From positions 1-20,171 of the forward strand of contig CAJPVJ010000824.1 in assembly GCA_905397405.1 (NCBI GenBank): a stretch of DNA of 20,171 nucleotides. The letters run 5' to 3'. The notes beneath the pieces are model-generated. The model worked only from the letters and a program-made list of their open reading frames with translations, did no database searches and was not told where the DNA came from. The stretch comes from Oppiella nova. Its lineage: Eukaryota > Arthropoda > Arachnida > Sarcoptiformes > Oppiidae. Below are positions 10,660 through 19,245 of this stretch, piece after piece. The number at the start of each line of letters is the position of its first letter. Positions within the stretch are counted from its first letter, which is position 1. A program made the position numbers and the translations under genes.

Positions 10660-12686
10660 GAGCTCCGATTGACATTCATAGGTGTTATCTATCTATCAAT
10701 TCCTTTCATAAAGGTTTTCATTATATTGTTTGTTTGAATTTGGGTTTGGGTTATACCTAACCGTAATTGTGTTGAAGTAATTCTTACATTCAATACACTT
10801 TCAAACACTCAAATATTTTATCGAAATATTTTGCTATATTTAAGCCATTTATTAAGTAAACAAATAATTAACGTTAAAATGCCATAAGTTTGTGATCGCA
10901 ATCCATATGTCGTTCACAACAACTGGCAAATGAAACACTGTTGTGATGTCTTTGTGTCGTCCAAACACTTATGTTTTTGATCACCATTTGAGTTGACTCT
11001 AACTGTAAAGGTATGCTAAATATAATGTCAATTACGATCACACCATCAAAACCTCATCGCATCCGAGACCTCACTCTAAAAAGGTTTAGTCATTCTGTGA
11101 GTCTTTAAAAGTGATTTTCGATAAAAGTATTCAAAATTTTATTTTTATTTTTTGACTAAAGATTTGTAAATCAAAACTTTATTCAGATAACTGTAATTAG
11201 AATCATATTTGAGCTCAAGTTTAGGAAAATTAATTTAATTTAATTTAAATATGAAATAATGTCTCGTTTGTGATGATTAAGTGATTGATAAACAGAATAT
11301 ATACACAAATATATAAACTATTGTTCAAAAAGCCTTAAAGTTGAGCGTTTGTTTGCCAACAAATTATACGAAAAATAATAATAAATATATTTATGAACAT
11401 TATATTAACTTCGGGTTAAAGTGATCTTCAATTATAGTACAATTCGTTACAACTTTTTTAATTATAAATCTTACAATTGCTTAACATTTTTACAACAAAC
11501 ACTTCAATCATAATATCAATTATTTGTAATTTAATTTGTTTTTGTTTAATAATTTATAGATTTTTTTTGATTTAATTATTATTATAATTATATTATAAGT
11601 TTAGAGCAGTTTGAAATATTTTTGGTTTTGTTTGTCGCATGAGAACACTTTTTGTTTGTAAAACAAAACTTCAGAAACCATTAATTAAGTAAAAGTTTTC
11701 TTCTGTAATTGTGTCATAAAATTATATATTTTTCAAATCAATTGATATTTAATCAAATTATTAAAATAAAGTATATTTTCTTTTTTGCGTAAACTTTTCT
11801 CATTTATTTCATAATTCATATAAATTATTACAAAGCCATATATAATAGAAATTTTGTTTTTATATAAATATAAAGGTTGTTATCGTATGATTAGATAGTC
11901 TACAAACGTCATGAGAAAGTGCTATAACACATACATATTTTACCAAATGATAACAAACTGAGTTTAGATTTTAATTACGGTATTTAAAAGTATACTATAT
12001 TATATCAATTTTTGCTTTTAAGTATATATTTTTCATACTTATGGTTAATATGTAAAATATTTTTAAATAATGGTTAACTGATTACAACAGAATGTTCTGT
12101 ATTAGACAGACTTAATTCAAATGACATTTATATTTATATATTTGTCAATATTTTCCAACTAATTAGCTATTTAATGAAATTTTCCAGTTATAAAAATATA
12201 AATATTTTTAAAAATCAGAAGTTATTATTAAATAAATTCTTAAGCAAGAAATATCCGATATTTACAAATGGATTCTTAGAAATTAATGTCATATTTTAAA
12301 CTTTTAATGTTTGAAACATTTGACTTTTATTTAATTCCTACAAAGAAGTCATACACTGATATCAAATGATTAAATATGTGATTGTAGCTTATAACTTAAA
12401 ATTTTAATTTTTAATTAATTTTTCATTTATTAACCCTCGAAGTTAGTAATTTGGGAGTCACAATTAAGTGAAATACAAATTAATCCTGAAAAATACTTAT
12501 AAATTAATTCTTCATGGCCAAAATTATTGTGTATTTTATTGTAGACCTTATTTTGAGCAATAAGTCGCGTTCAGAGAAATTATTATTGAAACCAATTAAC
12601 TGTCATTTAAATTAAACATACAAAACATAAATATAATACAAAGATTATTGAATATCAATCGCTGGAATCAATTAATAGTGAGAATA
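10660..12686. other. AT-rich intergenic region with candidate HIF-alpha 3' UTR
   Basis: About 2 kb with no convincing coding frame on either strand. The first several hundred bases are probably HIF-alpha 3' UTR. AATAAA hexamers occur at 11380-11385 and again near 11765, either of which could be its polyadenylation signal. I looked for a further exon encoding the missing HIF C-terminal activation domain and found none. The last part must contain the promoter of the small gene at 12687, but no TATA element stands out from the AT-rich background. Confidence 0.55.
11380..11385 (+). terminator. candidate AATAAA polyadenylation signal, HIF-alpha
   Basis: This is an AATAAA about 720 nt after the HIF-alpha stop codon, within AATAATAATAAAT. 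AT-rich context makes chance hexamers likely, and a second one near 11765 is an equal alternative. Confidence 0.25.
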
Positions 12687-13175
12687 ATGTCTTCGATTAA
12701 CAATAATAATGAGGAAAATGCCGAAAGAGAAGTGATTCGACTTCTGTATGACTTACTGTCCAAATGGGATCACATCTTGCAATACACGGACCAAATCGTG
12801 AGACAAATTCAAAACAAATACATAAACTCACAAACAATTCAGTCATCACTCTCAGAGACAAGAAAACTATTTCCTAACCACCAATCCATTGATGAAAGAC
12901 TGCAATCAATACCAACCCAAACCTCAGCCCTTAATCACAAGAAAGTACAACAAGAGACCAGTGATAAGAGTTTAGACAATAAGTCGATCCAAACGGACGA
13001 CAACCAAAGCAATGAAAGCGACAAAAAGAAATCACCGAAAACTAGTTCCGACACTAAGAGGAAGAGTATTGGCAGTGATATGGAAGAGAACTTCACTAAA
13101 TTGGATGATATTATCAACTATTATACGGATCTGAGGAACAGAGCGCTCAGAACTATCGTAAGTCACGGAAAGTGA
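12687..13175 (+). CDS. small charged, probably coiled-coil protein of unknown family (162 aa)
   Basis: Single-exon frame starting at ATG 12687 (MSSINNNNEENAERE), with A at -3 (ATAATG). An upstream in-frame TTG at 12648 is not credible as a start. There are two predicted helical segments: residues about 11-40 (EVIRLLYDLLSKWDHILQ region) and about 137-158 (LDDIINYYTDLRNRALRTI region). A Ser/Lys/Asp/Gln-rich linker joins them. It has no signal peptide, membrane segment or catalytic motif. The KW-containing first helix and C-terminal helix faintly recall CDK2-interacting protein (CINP), but this is not enough for a name. The frame ends at TGA 13173-13175, yet 24 more sense codons follow to a TAA at 13248-13250. 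A consensus donor GTAAGT sits at 13158. AATAAA at 13346-13351 supports a transcript end nearby. Confidence 0.7.
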   Translation: MSSINNNNEENAEREVIRLLYDLLSKWDHILQYTDQIVRQIQNKYINSQTIQSSLSETRKLFPNHQSIDERLQSIPTQTSALNHKKVQQETSDKSLDNKSIQTDDNQSNESDKKKSPKTSSDTKRKSIGSDMEENFTKLDDIINYYTDLRNRALRTIVSHGK

Positions 13176-13345
13176 TCAAAAGTGGCCAAAGATGTGAACC
13201 GAGAGATGAAAGACGTTACCGAAAGCTTTCATAAATTGCAAAACAATTAATTTCATATCAATTGACTCGATTCCGTGTTAAATATGTGTATATTTTTTGA
13301 ATTTATAAAATAATAAGATCACAACTAAAACCATATCTTGTGTGA

Positions 13346-13351
13346 AATAAA
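13346..13351 (+). terminator. AATAAA polyadenylation signal of the small gene at 12687
   Basis: AATAAA lies 171 nt after the TGA and about 96 nt after the downstream TAA. It is followed by a T/G-rich stretch (TTTTTGTGTTTTCATGTT) that suits a downstream cleavage element. Confidence 0.5.
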
Positions 13352-13967
13352 TAATTTTTGTGTTTTCATGTTATACTCAAATGCTAATAAAAGAGTTAAT
13401 AGACTAATACAATATTAATCATATTTAAGATATCCCAGATTACTAACATAAGTAATTACAGAAATATTAGAAATATATTATGAGAATCACTAGTCTATCA
13501 AAAGAATTCTGTAAAATAGAAATTTAATTGAGTTTTAAATTTGCATTGAATGCTCAATTATAAGATATATGAAATATTATGGTAATAATAATAATAAAGT
13601 GCCTTGGTATATTTATGTAATTAATTTGTGTTGTGGAGGTACGAGGGGTGGGCCACGGGGTTTGCAATAGTTTGTACAAGTTTTGTGAGTTTGACAGACA
13701 GTTAGACTTTAGTCATGAATTCAATGAACCCAATGGTTGAGTGAGTGGTTCAGTGAATAGTTGAGTGAATGGTTGCGTTGAGAGCCCTCTGTCGGCAGTG
13801 AAAGGTGTGATGTATTGACAGACAATTGACTGCAAAAATGGTGGATCTGTTGGATGTGTTTTGTGGCGGCATTTCATACATTCACTGATCAGACATACCA
13901 TACCATTGATTAGCACTTCGAAGACAACTATTAATCCGTGGAAAGGCCTCAACAAGTGATTGACAAT
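13352..13967. other. intergenic region and presumed promoter/leader of the APLF-like gene
   Basis: AT-rich up to about 13620, then GC-richer. The GC-richer part holds a 12-bp minisatellite (13736-13771) and two upstream ATG frames: 13715-13744 (9 codons, MNSMNPMVE) and 13838-13888 (16 codons). An in-frame TAA lies immediately before the GTG at 13938, so ATG 13968 is the first usable start for the FHA frame. The leader boundaries are inferred. Confidence 0.5.
13736..13771 (+). repeat. 12-bp tandem minisatellite, three copies
   Basis: Three imperfect units read GTTGAGTGAGTG, GTTCAGTGAATA and GTTGAGTGAATG, followed by a decayed GTTGCGTTGAGA. It sits in the presumed promoter or leader of the APLF-like gene and overlaps the end of an upstream ATG frame. 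Confidence 0.75.
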
Positions 13968-16232
13968 ATGAGAGCTGTTCTCAAATCACTGGATGACTCC
14001 CACAAAGAGGTGGAACTGACGGTTGGAAAGACAACACTCGGCAGAGGAGTCCTTCTCGATGTATGTCATCAACACTTGCACTCCTATCACCACTTATTAT
14101 CATTTGTGACCATTAGTTGTCGTTTCCCTCAAACCTAAGACCCACTCTTAAGCCTCTTTTGCTGTCAATTGCTATGCATTTATTGTCTTATATATGGATC
14201 TAATGTTTGGTTCTTTTGTTCTTAAAGTCAATGTTTATGTGATTTGTTTTGTCGATAACCTCTTTGACAGCTCTCTAGACACCACTGAACGCATCGATTA
14301 TCTCATAATGAGTGGTCGTATGTGTTGAGGGATGCAATGAACTGACGATTGCTTTGTTTCACTCATTTAGTGCTCCGATAAGAAAGTGTCGCGAAATCAC
14401 GCCTTCATTGAAGTGACAAATGCCGGCGAAATCCTATTGACTTCGGTTTGTATTCATTCCGCACGTACTAAGAGTCCCAATGTCTTCACGCATACCATTA
14501 TCTCACTATCCATGCCTGCGACACCTACTCCATGTCTAATCGGTGTTTGTTTTGTCACTTCTTCAGCAACACGTGAATCCATGCTTTTATTACTCGACGG
14601 ACGCGAGTAGTGTTCAGAAGATAATCAAGAAAGACATGACTCAAGTGCTGTCTTCGGGCGATATCTTTAGCCTTTTGGCGAACTCTTATAAATATCAACT
14701 AATCGTCGATTCGGACACAAAAGACGCCAAAACAGAGAACAACGACTCGAAGGCGAGCGAAGAGAAACGCGAAGAGAATTCGGTGAACGGAGAGAACGAC
14801 AGCTCGAAGAATGACTCGAAGTCCGAGAACTCGAAGAAAGTGGAGGACAATGACGACGACACGAAAGATAACGATTCCGTGGCCTCTGATGTCAAGAAAA
14901 ATGATAAGAAAGTGTCGGACGAGAAGAACTCTATTAAGAAGAAAGTGAAAGCCGTTGACGAGAATGAGAACAACAAAGAGAAGCAAAAGAATAACGAATC
15001 GGAAGAGGAAGAGGAGGAACAGGACGTGAAGGAGAAGAAAGAAGAGCCCAAAAAGAAAGGCAGACCTCAGGGACGACCCAAAGGGCAGACCAACAAAAAA
15101 CCCAAAAAAGAAGAGTCCGAAGAGGACGAGAAGGACGACGAAGTGCCGGATGAAGAGGACGAGGACGAGGAGGAGGAGAGCGACGACCATAAGTCACCCA
15201 AAGGTCGCAAGAAGGGAAAGAGTGCGGCGCCGGCGGGAAGGGGTCGCCCGCGAAGGTCCTCACAGCAGACTAAACCCGCAAATAAATCCGTTGTCTCTCT
15301 CGACGACTATGTGGTGAGCGATGACGACCTCTGGGAGAGTGAATCCGAAGAAGAGTTTAAACCAAAGCGCGGAAAGAGAAGAGGTCCTCACAGCAGACTA
15401 AACCCACAAATAAATCCGTTGTCTCTCTCGACGACTATGTGGTGAGCGATGACGACCTCTGGGAGAGTGAATCCGAAGAAGAGTTTAAACCAAAGCGCGG
15501 AAAGAGAAGAGGAAGCGATTCAGAGAGCGATTGGGAAGTGGAACACAAACGCGGCGGTCGGACGGCTAGAAAGCGATACAATGAGTCGGGAAGTGATTCG
15601 GACAGCGATTGGGGGAAGAAGAAGAAGGTTTGTTTGAATGAATTTGTTTGCATTTTTGCGGCCATTCAACGAATGTTTGGTTTGCATAGAAAACACCCAA
15701 AAAGTCGACGAAAAAACGCCAGAAGCCCACGCGAAAGAGTCCGCGAAAACAATTGAGTGAATCGGAGGACGAAATCGATGACATCGACGACGATGAGGAA
15801 GAGGAGGACGTGAAGCCAAAGGGTAGGCGAAGGGGTAAGAGAGCGGACTCGGAGGACGACGACAGTGATGATGACTATAGAGGCGGTGGTGGGGGCCGGA
15901 GAGGCGCCAAAAAGAGTCCTAAAAAAGGAGGTCCCGGAAGACCTAAACGCGAGGTCGCTAAACGAGGTTTGAGTGGTTTATTGCTTTGAATGATTGCTGT
16001 GATTAGTGTTAAACCATTGATTGGTACAAAAGGGGCCAAAAAGAGAGCGCGCGATGAGGAGGACGAAGAGGATGAGGAGGTGTCCGAAGACGACTCGATG
16101 ACTAAAAGGAAGCGAAACTCACGGAAAGCCGAAGAATCTGAAGACGAAGAATCTGATGGCGAAGATGTGGACAGTTTGGTAAAGGAGGCCAAAGGGTTTG
16201 TGCGAAACAAGAATTCGGCCAAAAAAGTGTGA
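13968..16232 (+). CDS. APLF: APLF-like FHA-domain DNA-repair/histone-chaperone protein, about 525-541 aa
   Basis: Exons by eye: 13968-14060, 14371-14445, 14567-15627 (interrupted by a 128-bp tandem duplication that needs splicing or correction), 15690-15966, 16033-16232. The FHA domain (about residues 1-105) shows TLGRG (Arg26, human APLF Arg27), KKVSRNHAFIEV, HVNPCFYYS and SGDIFSLL, lining up with human APLF. In APLF this domain binds CK2-phosphorylated XRCC1/XRCC4. A long acidic/basic KEKE tail follows, with AT-hook-like patches (KKGRPQGRPKG, GRGRPRR, GGPGRPKR) and acidic SDW motifs (SESDWE, SDSDWG). The C-terminus EDVDSLVKEAKGFVRNK matches the human end EDVEELLKEAKRFMKRK, part of the histone-binding acidic domain. 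No CCHH PBZ zinc finger or Ku-binding motif is visible; the tail has essentially no cysteine. FHA and C-terminal identity are strong; function is inferred from the family. Confidence 0.85.
15254..15512 (+). repeat. 128-bp tandem duplication inside the APLF-like coding region
   Basis: Copy 1 is 15254-15381 and copy 2 is 15382-15509, differing only at G15278 versus A15406. AGG occurs at the left edge, the junction and the right edge (15510-15512), a 3-nt microhomology. Because 128 is not a multiple of 3, reading straight through gives a premature TGA at 15443-15445, while the frame after copy 2 continues correctly. Splicing 15256-15383 (GT..AG, 128 nt) or 15314-15393 (GTGAGC donor, CCTCACAG acceptor, 80 nt) restores the frame. 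It may be a real young duplication or an assembly error. Confidence 0.9.
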
Positions 16233-16801
16233 ATATTTGGCCCAAAACTACACTTCAATTTCGTGGACGACTTCTCATCTAAACATTCATTGATATAATT
16301 AATTGAATCATTTTTGCTATTAATTTCAGTTTCAAATCATCCATAAATTAATTATCAGAAATCAAATCAATTATGTTTTAGTCATTAGTAATGCATCTTT
16401 TGGTTACTAATGAACGCATTTTATCCACAATTCCTGTGTCTCTGCTTTTCATTACAAAACTATTTATCCCTTTTAAAGGCTTCAACACACAAAACCACAC
16501 TAAATAACAATACAATACAAAGTTTTTCATATTTTTACGATTTTATTCCACTTTTTCTCATAACTTAAGCAATTTTTCGTACAAAATGTCGATTTAATTA
16601 TTGAATTCATTTTAATTATTATTATTATAAGACTTAGTATTTGGTGATGAATTAAATTACGAACAGTTCGTAAACCATTTTATTTGACAAATTGTGAGAA
16701 TATTTGTTCATTTTTCAAAATAATAATTTCTCGATTTTTGACCAATTTTTACAAATAATACAAATTTTTAAATGGAATTCACAATTGAATGGCAAATGAA
16801 C
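16233..16801. other. convergent 3' ends of the APLF-like gene (+) and STYX (-)
   Basis: AT-rich interval of 569 nt between two stop codons facing each other, with no coding frame. A + strand ATTAAA at 16651-16656 could serve the APLF-like transcript. A - strand AATAAA (TTTATT at 16679-16684) lies 118 nt past the STYX stop, and another lies near 16541. The two transcripts would meet or overlap by a short stretch. Confidence 0.6.
16679..16684 (-). terminator. AATAAA polyadenylation signal of STYX
   Basis: TTTATT on the + strand reads AATAAA on the - strand, 118 nt downstream of the STYX stop codon. That is a plausible length for a short 3' UTR. Chance occurrence is possible in this AT-rich DNA. 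Confidence 0.4.
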
Positions 16802-17859
16802 TCAAGAATCCATTGAATTGAATTGGTTTGTATCCATATTCTCGGAGTCCTCCTCACTGAATGGTCTTTTAAGACCGCCTGTCCATCACGAGTGACAGCA
16901 ATACGAGAATCGGTTTAGTTATCACAGGAAGGCATTAGTCGTCGACAACTCAATACATACCTTCAGAAGAGAGGGGTATTCCTCTGGCTTTAAGAATGGG
17001 TTCGTATTCTTGAAGCTGTTGTCGAAAGCCTTCGTTCGGGAAAATACAGAACCGCTTGTTCTGCACGACTCGAATCGCTTGGGAAGCAGACTATCGATGG
17101 TAACAAAGACGAGGATTAATGAAATGAATGCATAAAATGAGTGCAAATATGAACCAAATTTTGTTTCTCCATAATGTAGGCGATGACGAGCGCAGCACTC
17201 CTGGAGATGCCGGCGTTTCCGTGCACTAAGACGGCTCCGTTCCGCTCGAAACAGTCGTCTATGAATTTAGTCACCTTTGGATCAATTGACAGACATATAA
17301 GACATGAGTGCATGAGTGGGACAGTGGGCTGACATACGGATGGGAAGTACTGAATGATGTTTTGTGTGGGAGTGTCCGCGATGTCGAGCGTCAAGTAGTG
17401 GTACTTCAGGGGAAAGTTGGGTCGAATCCAATGCGCCTCTATCTGCTGGCGGACGCATATGATGTGAGTGACGCCCACTCGACACAACTCGTCCTCCTGT
17501 CCAACACATCACATGATCACTGCATTCACGCATACAATCACTGCAGACATACCTTAGTCTTGAGGGCCGAGGCGTACGGCCCTAACCACAGACGAGGCAC
17601 TATCTCTTGCATCTGTCGTCTCATCGAATACTCCCATTCCTGCCATCGATTGGACACAAGACATGAGACAATACAGTCGTGCAATGAATGAGTGGTTGTG
17701 AAGACATACGAAATTTGCCGCATTGTCTGCATTGAGATTCGCGTCGTTCATGTCGTCCCCCATCGGCGCCTCGTTTTGGTTCATATCGTCCTCTTTGACG
17801 AGTGATAGACACGACTCACCCGATGGCTGCACTCCAAACGGATCCGGCAATTGAGTCAT
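16802..17859 (-). CDS. Styx: STYX serine/threonine/tyrosine-interacting pseudophosphatase, 6 coding exons, 240 aa
   Basis: Exons in transcript order: 17859-17710, 17639-17553, 17496-17338, 17274-17155, 17090-16961, 16878-16802; introns are 56-82 nt. Phases agree, and the stop is TGA at 16804-16802. The divergent acidic N-terminus (residues 1-50) precedes EWEYSMRRQMQEIVPRLWLGPY, close to human WTYPMRREMQEILPGLFLGPY. Then come GVTHIICVRQQIEA, LDIADTP, NIIQYFP, LVHGNAGISRSAALVIAYIM, NKRFCIFPNEGF and QQLQEYE. The dual-specificity phosphatase signature HCxxGxxR is HGNAGISR here (Gly151 for Cys), exactly the inactivating change that defines STYX. It should bind phosphoproteins such as MAPKs without hydrolysing phosphate. 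The tail GLKRPFSEEDSENMD parallels human SLKRTHEEEDDFGTM. Human STYX is 223 aa. Intron 4 uses a weak donor, GTTCAT. The start is the first ATG after an in-frame TAA; an upstream coding exon cannot be excluded. Confidence 0.93.
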
Positions 17860-18330
17860 CGATGGCACCAATTGGACCTCAATTTGCAATTGCGGTGACA
17901 GTTCGCACAAGAGTTGGATTTATGGATCAAATGCTTTGAATGAATGAATGAAATAAATATCAATGAAATGATGTATTGGTGTCTCCTTTGGTTGCAATGA
18001 AACGTCTGATTGTTTTGTTGTTATATTTCATAGGATTTTAAATTCATTTCAATTCGAAATTCTTTTCATTGAAATGCTTTACATAGACGCTCACTAACAC
18101 TCACTTCCCACCCAAACCTAACCCGCGGGATATTATTATCGGCACTCTATTTATTGCAATTCAGTTAACGTAATGTCATAATATTTCACAATATTATCAT
18201 ATATGCTATAAACTCATTGATTTGTATTTTATAGTGAGTTAATGATAACAAATGAATTTATGGCTACAATAATAACTGAAATATATGGGAAATTTGAACG
18301 ATTGACTTAAGGGTAGGGCTTAGTGAAGGG

Positions 18331-18352
18331 GTCTGTCTATTAAGGGACAGAC
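18331..18352. repeat. hairpin, 7-bp perfect stem, 8-nt loop
   Basis: GTCTGTC (18331-18337) pairs perfectly with GACAGAC (18346-18352) across the loop TATTAAGG. It lies between STYX and the gene at 19246, and no T-run follows. Function is unknown. Confidence 0.55.
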
Positions 18353-18618
18353 TATGAATTGAGTGCAATCGGCAGACATAGAGAGCGACACAAATAATGC
18401 TGTTTTGGACTTTTCAAAAGTTTATGATATACAGCAGTTATGTTCATAAAGTTTTTAATTGCGATCGATTTGAGTGATGTTTGAACGAAATGTTTAATTC
18501 AATGATAATTGAAGTGTTGGCTAATGTTTTGCAAATGTTGTGTCGATTTGAATGAATATTCTGTTCCTTTGTTTGTACGTTAATTCACGACATTTTACTC
18601 ATTAAAAGATTGTTAGAC

Positions 18619-18652
18619 ACTAATTATTAATTAGTAATTATTCATTACTAAT
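18619..18652. repeat. interleaved AT-rich inverted repeats with homeodomain-like TAATTA cores
   Basis: ACTAATTA-T-TAATTAGT (18619-18635) is a perfect dyad. Its right half overlaps a second dyad, ATTAGTAAT (18630-18638) paired with ATTACTAAT (18644-18652) over a 5-nt loop. The shared arm can pair with either neighbour. The TAATTA cores match homeodomain half-sites, though AT-rich background makes such words common. Confidence 0.5.
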
Positions 18653-18780
18653 GATTAAAAACCGTTTATAATTGTGCGGTATAACAATTAGTGTACTGAC
18701 CAGGGACAGACATAGGCCGTAGAAAATATTGGTTATAAATATGGCAACAATGGGTTAGAATTGAAATATAAGAGCTCTCC

Positions 18781-18997
18781 TTATTGTCGTTGATCTGAGA
18801 TCCAGTCCACGAGTTGCTGTCATTCGTGATGTCTATCTCCAACTTGTGGTCACATCCCTGGTGTTGACCCGTCTGAGGGTCACTGCAATGCCGTACCCTT
18901 TGTTGGCCTCACATTCACACTCTAAATAGTTTGTGTAGTTATAGCCCGATGTGAGTACAATGGATGAGCTGTCGTCCAGTTGTATGCTTTGCGATGG
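18781..18997 (-). pseudogene. CUB-domain-like coding remnant, frame-broken
   Basis: Read on the - strand from an AG acceptor-like site (AG at 18998-18999), the first frame gives IQLDDSSSIVLTSGYNYTNY, then LECECEANKGYGIAVT. This looks like the first half of a CUB domain (SPGYP..Y....C.W.I....GY.I.L). The frame then hits a stop (TAG). From about 18854 a second frame continues the CUB pattern as GCDHKLEIDITNDSNSW, resembling C.yDyLEI.dG. The switch lies between about 18885 and 18854 and no intron fits. A decayed exon, a single-base assembly error, or part of a gene whose other exons I cannot see are all possible. The CUB assignment rests on spacing and a few residues only. Confidence 0.4.
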
Positions 18998-19133
18998 CTA
19001 TCACTGCGACAATACTTTGTTATGTCATACACTGTATACAGTCTACGACTAGTACTTCATTTACAGTCTTAGCTCTGCTTTAGTTTTTGAAGTCAAAGAG
19101 TGCGAGAATTGAATGCATTGTTTGTACGGAAGC

Positions 19134-19140
19134 TATAAAT
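19134..19140 (+). promoter_or_regulatory. TATA box-like element of the gene at 19246
   Basis: TATAAAT lies 106 nt before the ATG at 19246, in sequence that is less AT-rich than most of the window, with a TCAATTCG initiator-like motif about 40 nt further on. This is consistent with a short-leader, TATA-driven gene. The element is seen; its use is inferred. Confidence 0.35.
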
Positions 19141-19245
19141 TGTGGTTTCGTTTGAAATTCCCGTTAAATTGAGATTCAATTCGAACACAAACTCAACGTA
19201 TATTTCAAACCATTGTCTCAATTGCTCCCAAAAAGTGACAAATCG

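Larger units (their letters stand above)
17860..18671. other. AT-rich intergenic region upstream of STYX, with inverted repeats
   Basis: No coding frame is seen. It contains a short GAAT/AATG-rich run near 17936-17950, a GC-richer patch CCCAAACCTAACCCGCGGG near 18111-18130, a 7-bp-stem hairpin (18331-18352) and interleaved AT-rich dyads (18619-18652). The STYX promoter must lie in its left part but cannot be pinned down. Confidence 0.5.

Noticed and set aside
10890-10980. Short Cys-rich frame (CDRNPYVVHNNWQMKHCCDV...) after the HIF-alpha stop
   Set aside because: It is about 30 codons, closed by a stop immediately upstream, with no splice sites in the right phase; it does not encode the missing HIF C-terminal domain.
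13158-13182. 25-nt intron GTAAGT...AAAAG in the small gene
   Set aside because: It is too short to be spliced, and the join runs into a TGA after four codons.
14695-15263. Long - strand frames (118, 163 and 109 codons) rich in Ser/Phe or Leu/Val
   Set aside because: They are antisense shadows of the acidic/basic low-complexity region of the APLF-like gene; GAN/AAN codons read as hydrophobic or Ser codons on the other strand.
15439-15756. Apparent independent frame of 105 codons starting inside the duplication
   Set aside because: It is the continuation of the APLF-like frame after the 128-bp duplication, begins on a GTG rather than an ATG, and runs into the intron at 15628.
17308-17691. 127-codon + strand frame
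   Set aside because: It lies antisense to the STYX exons, spans their introns and has no family features.
18111-18130. CCTAACCC-like telomere repeat resemblance
   Set aside because: It is only a single unit with no tandem array.
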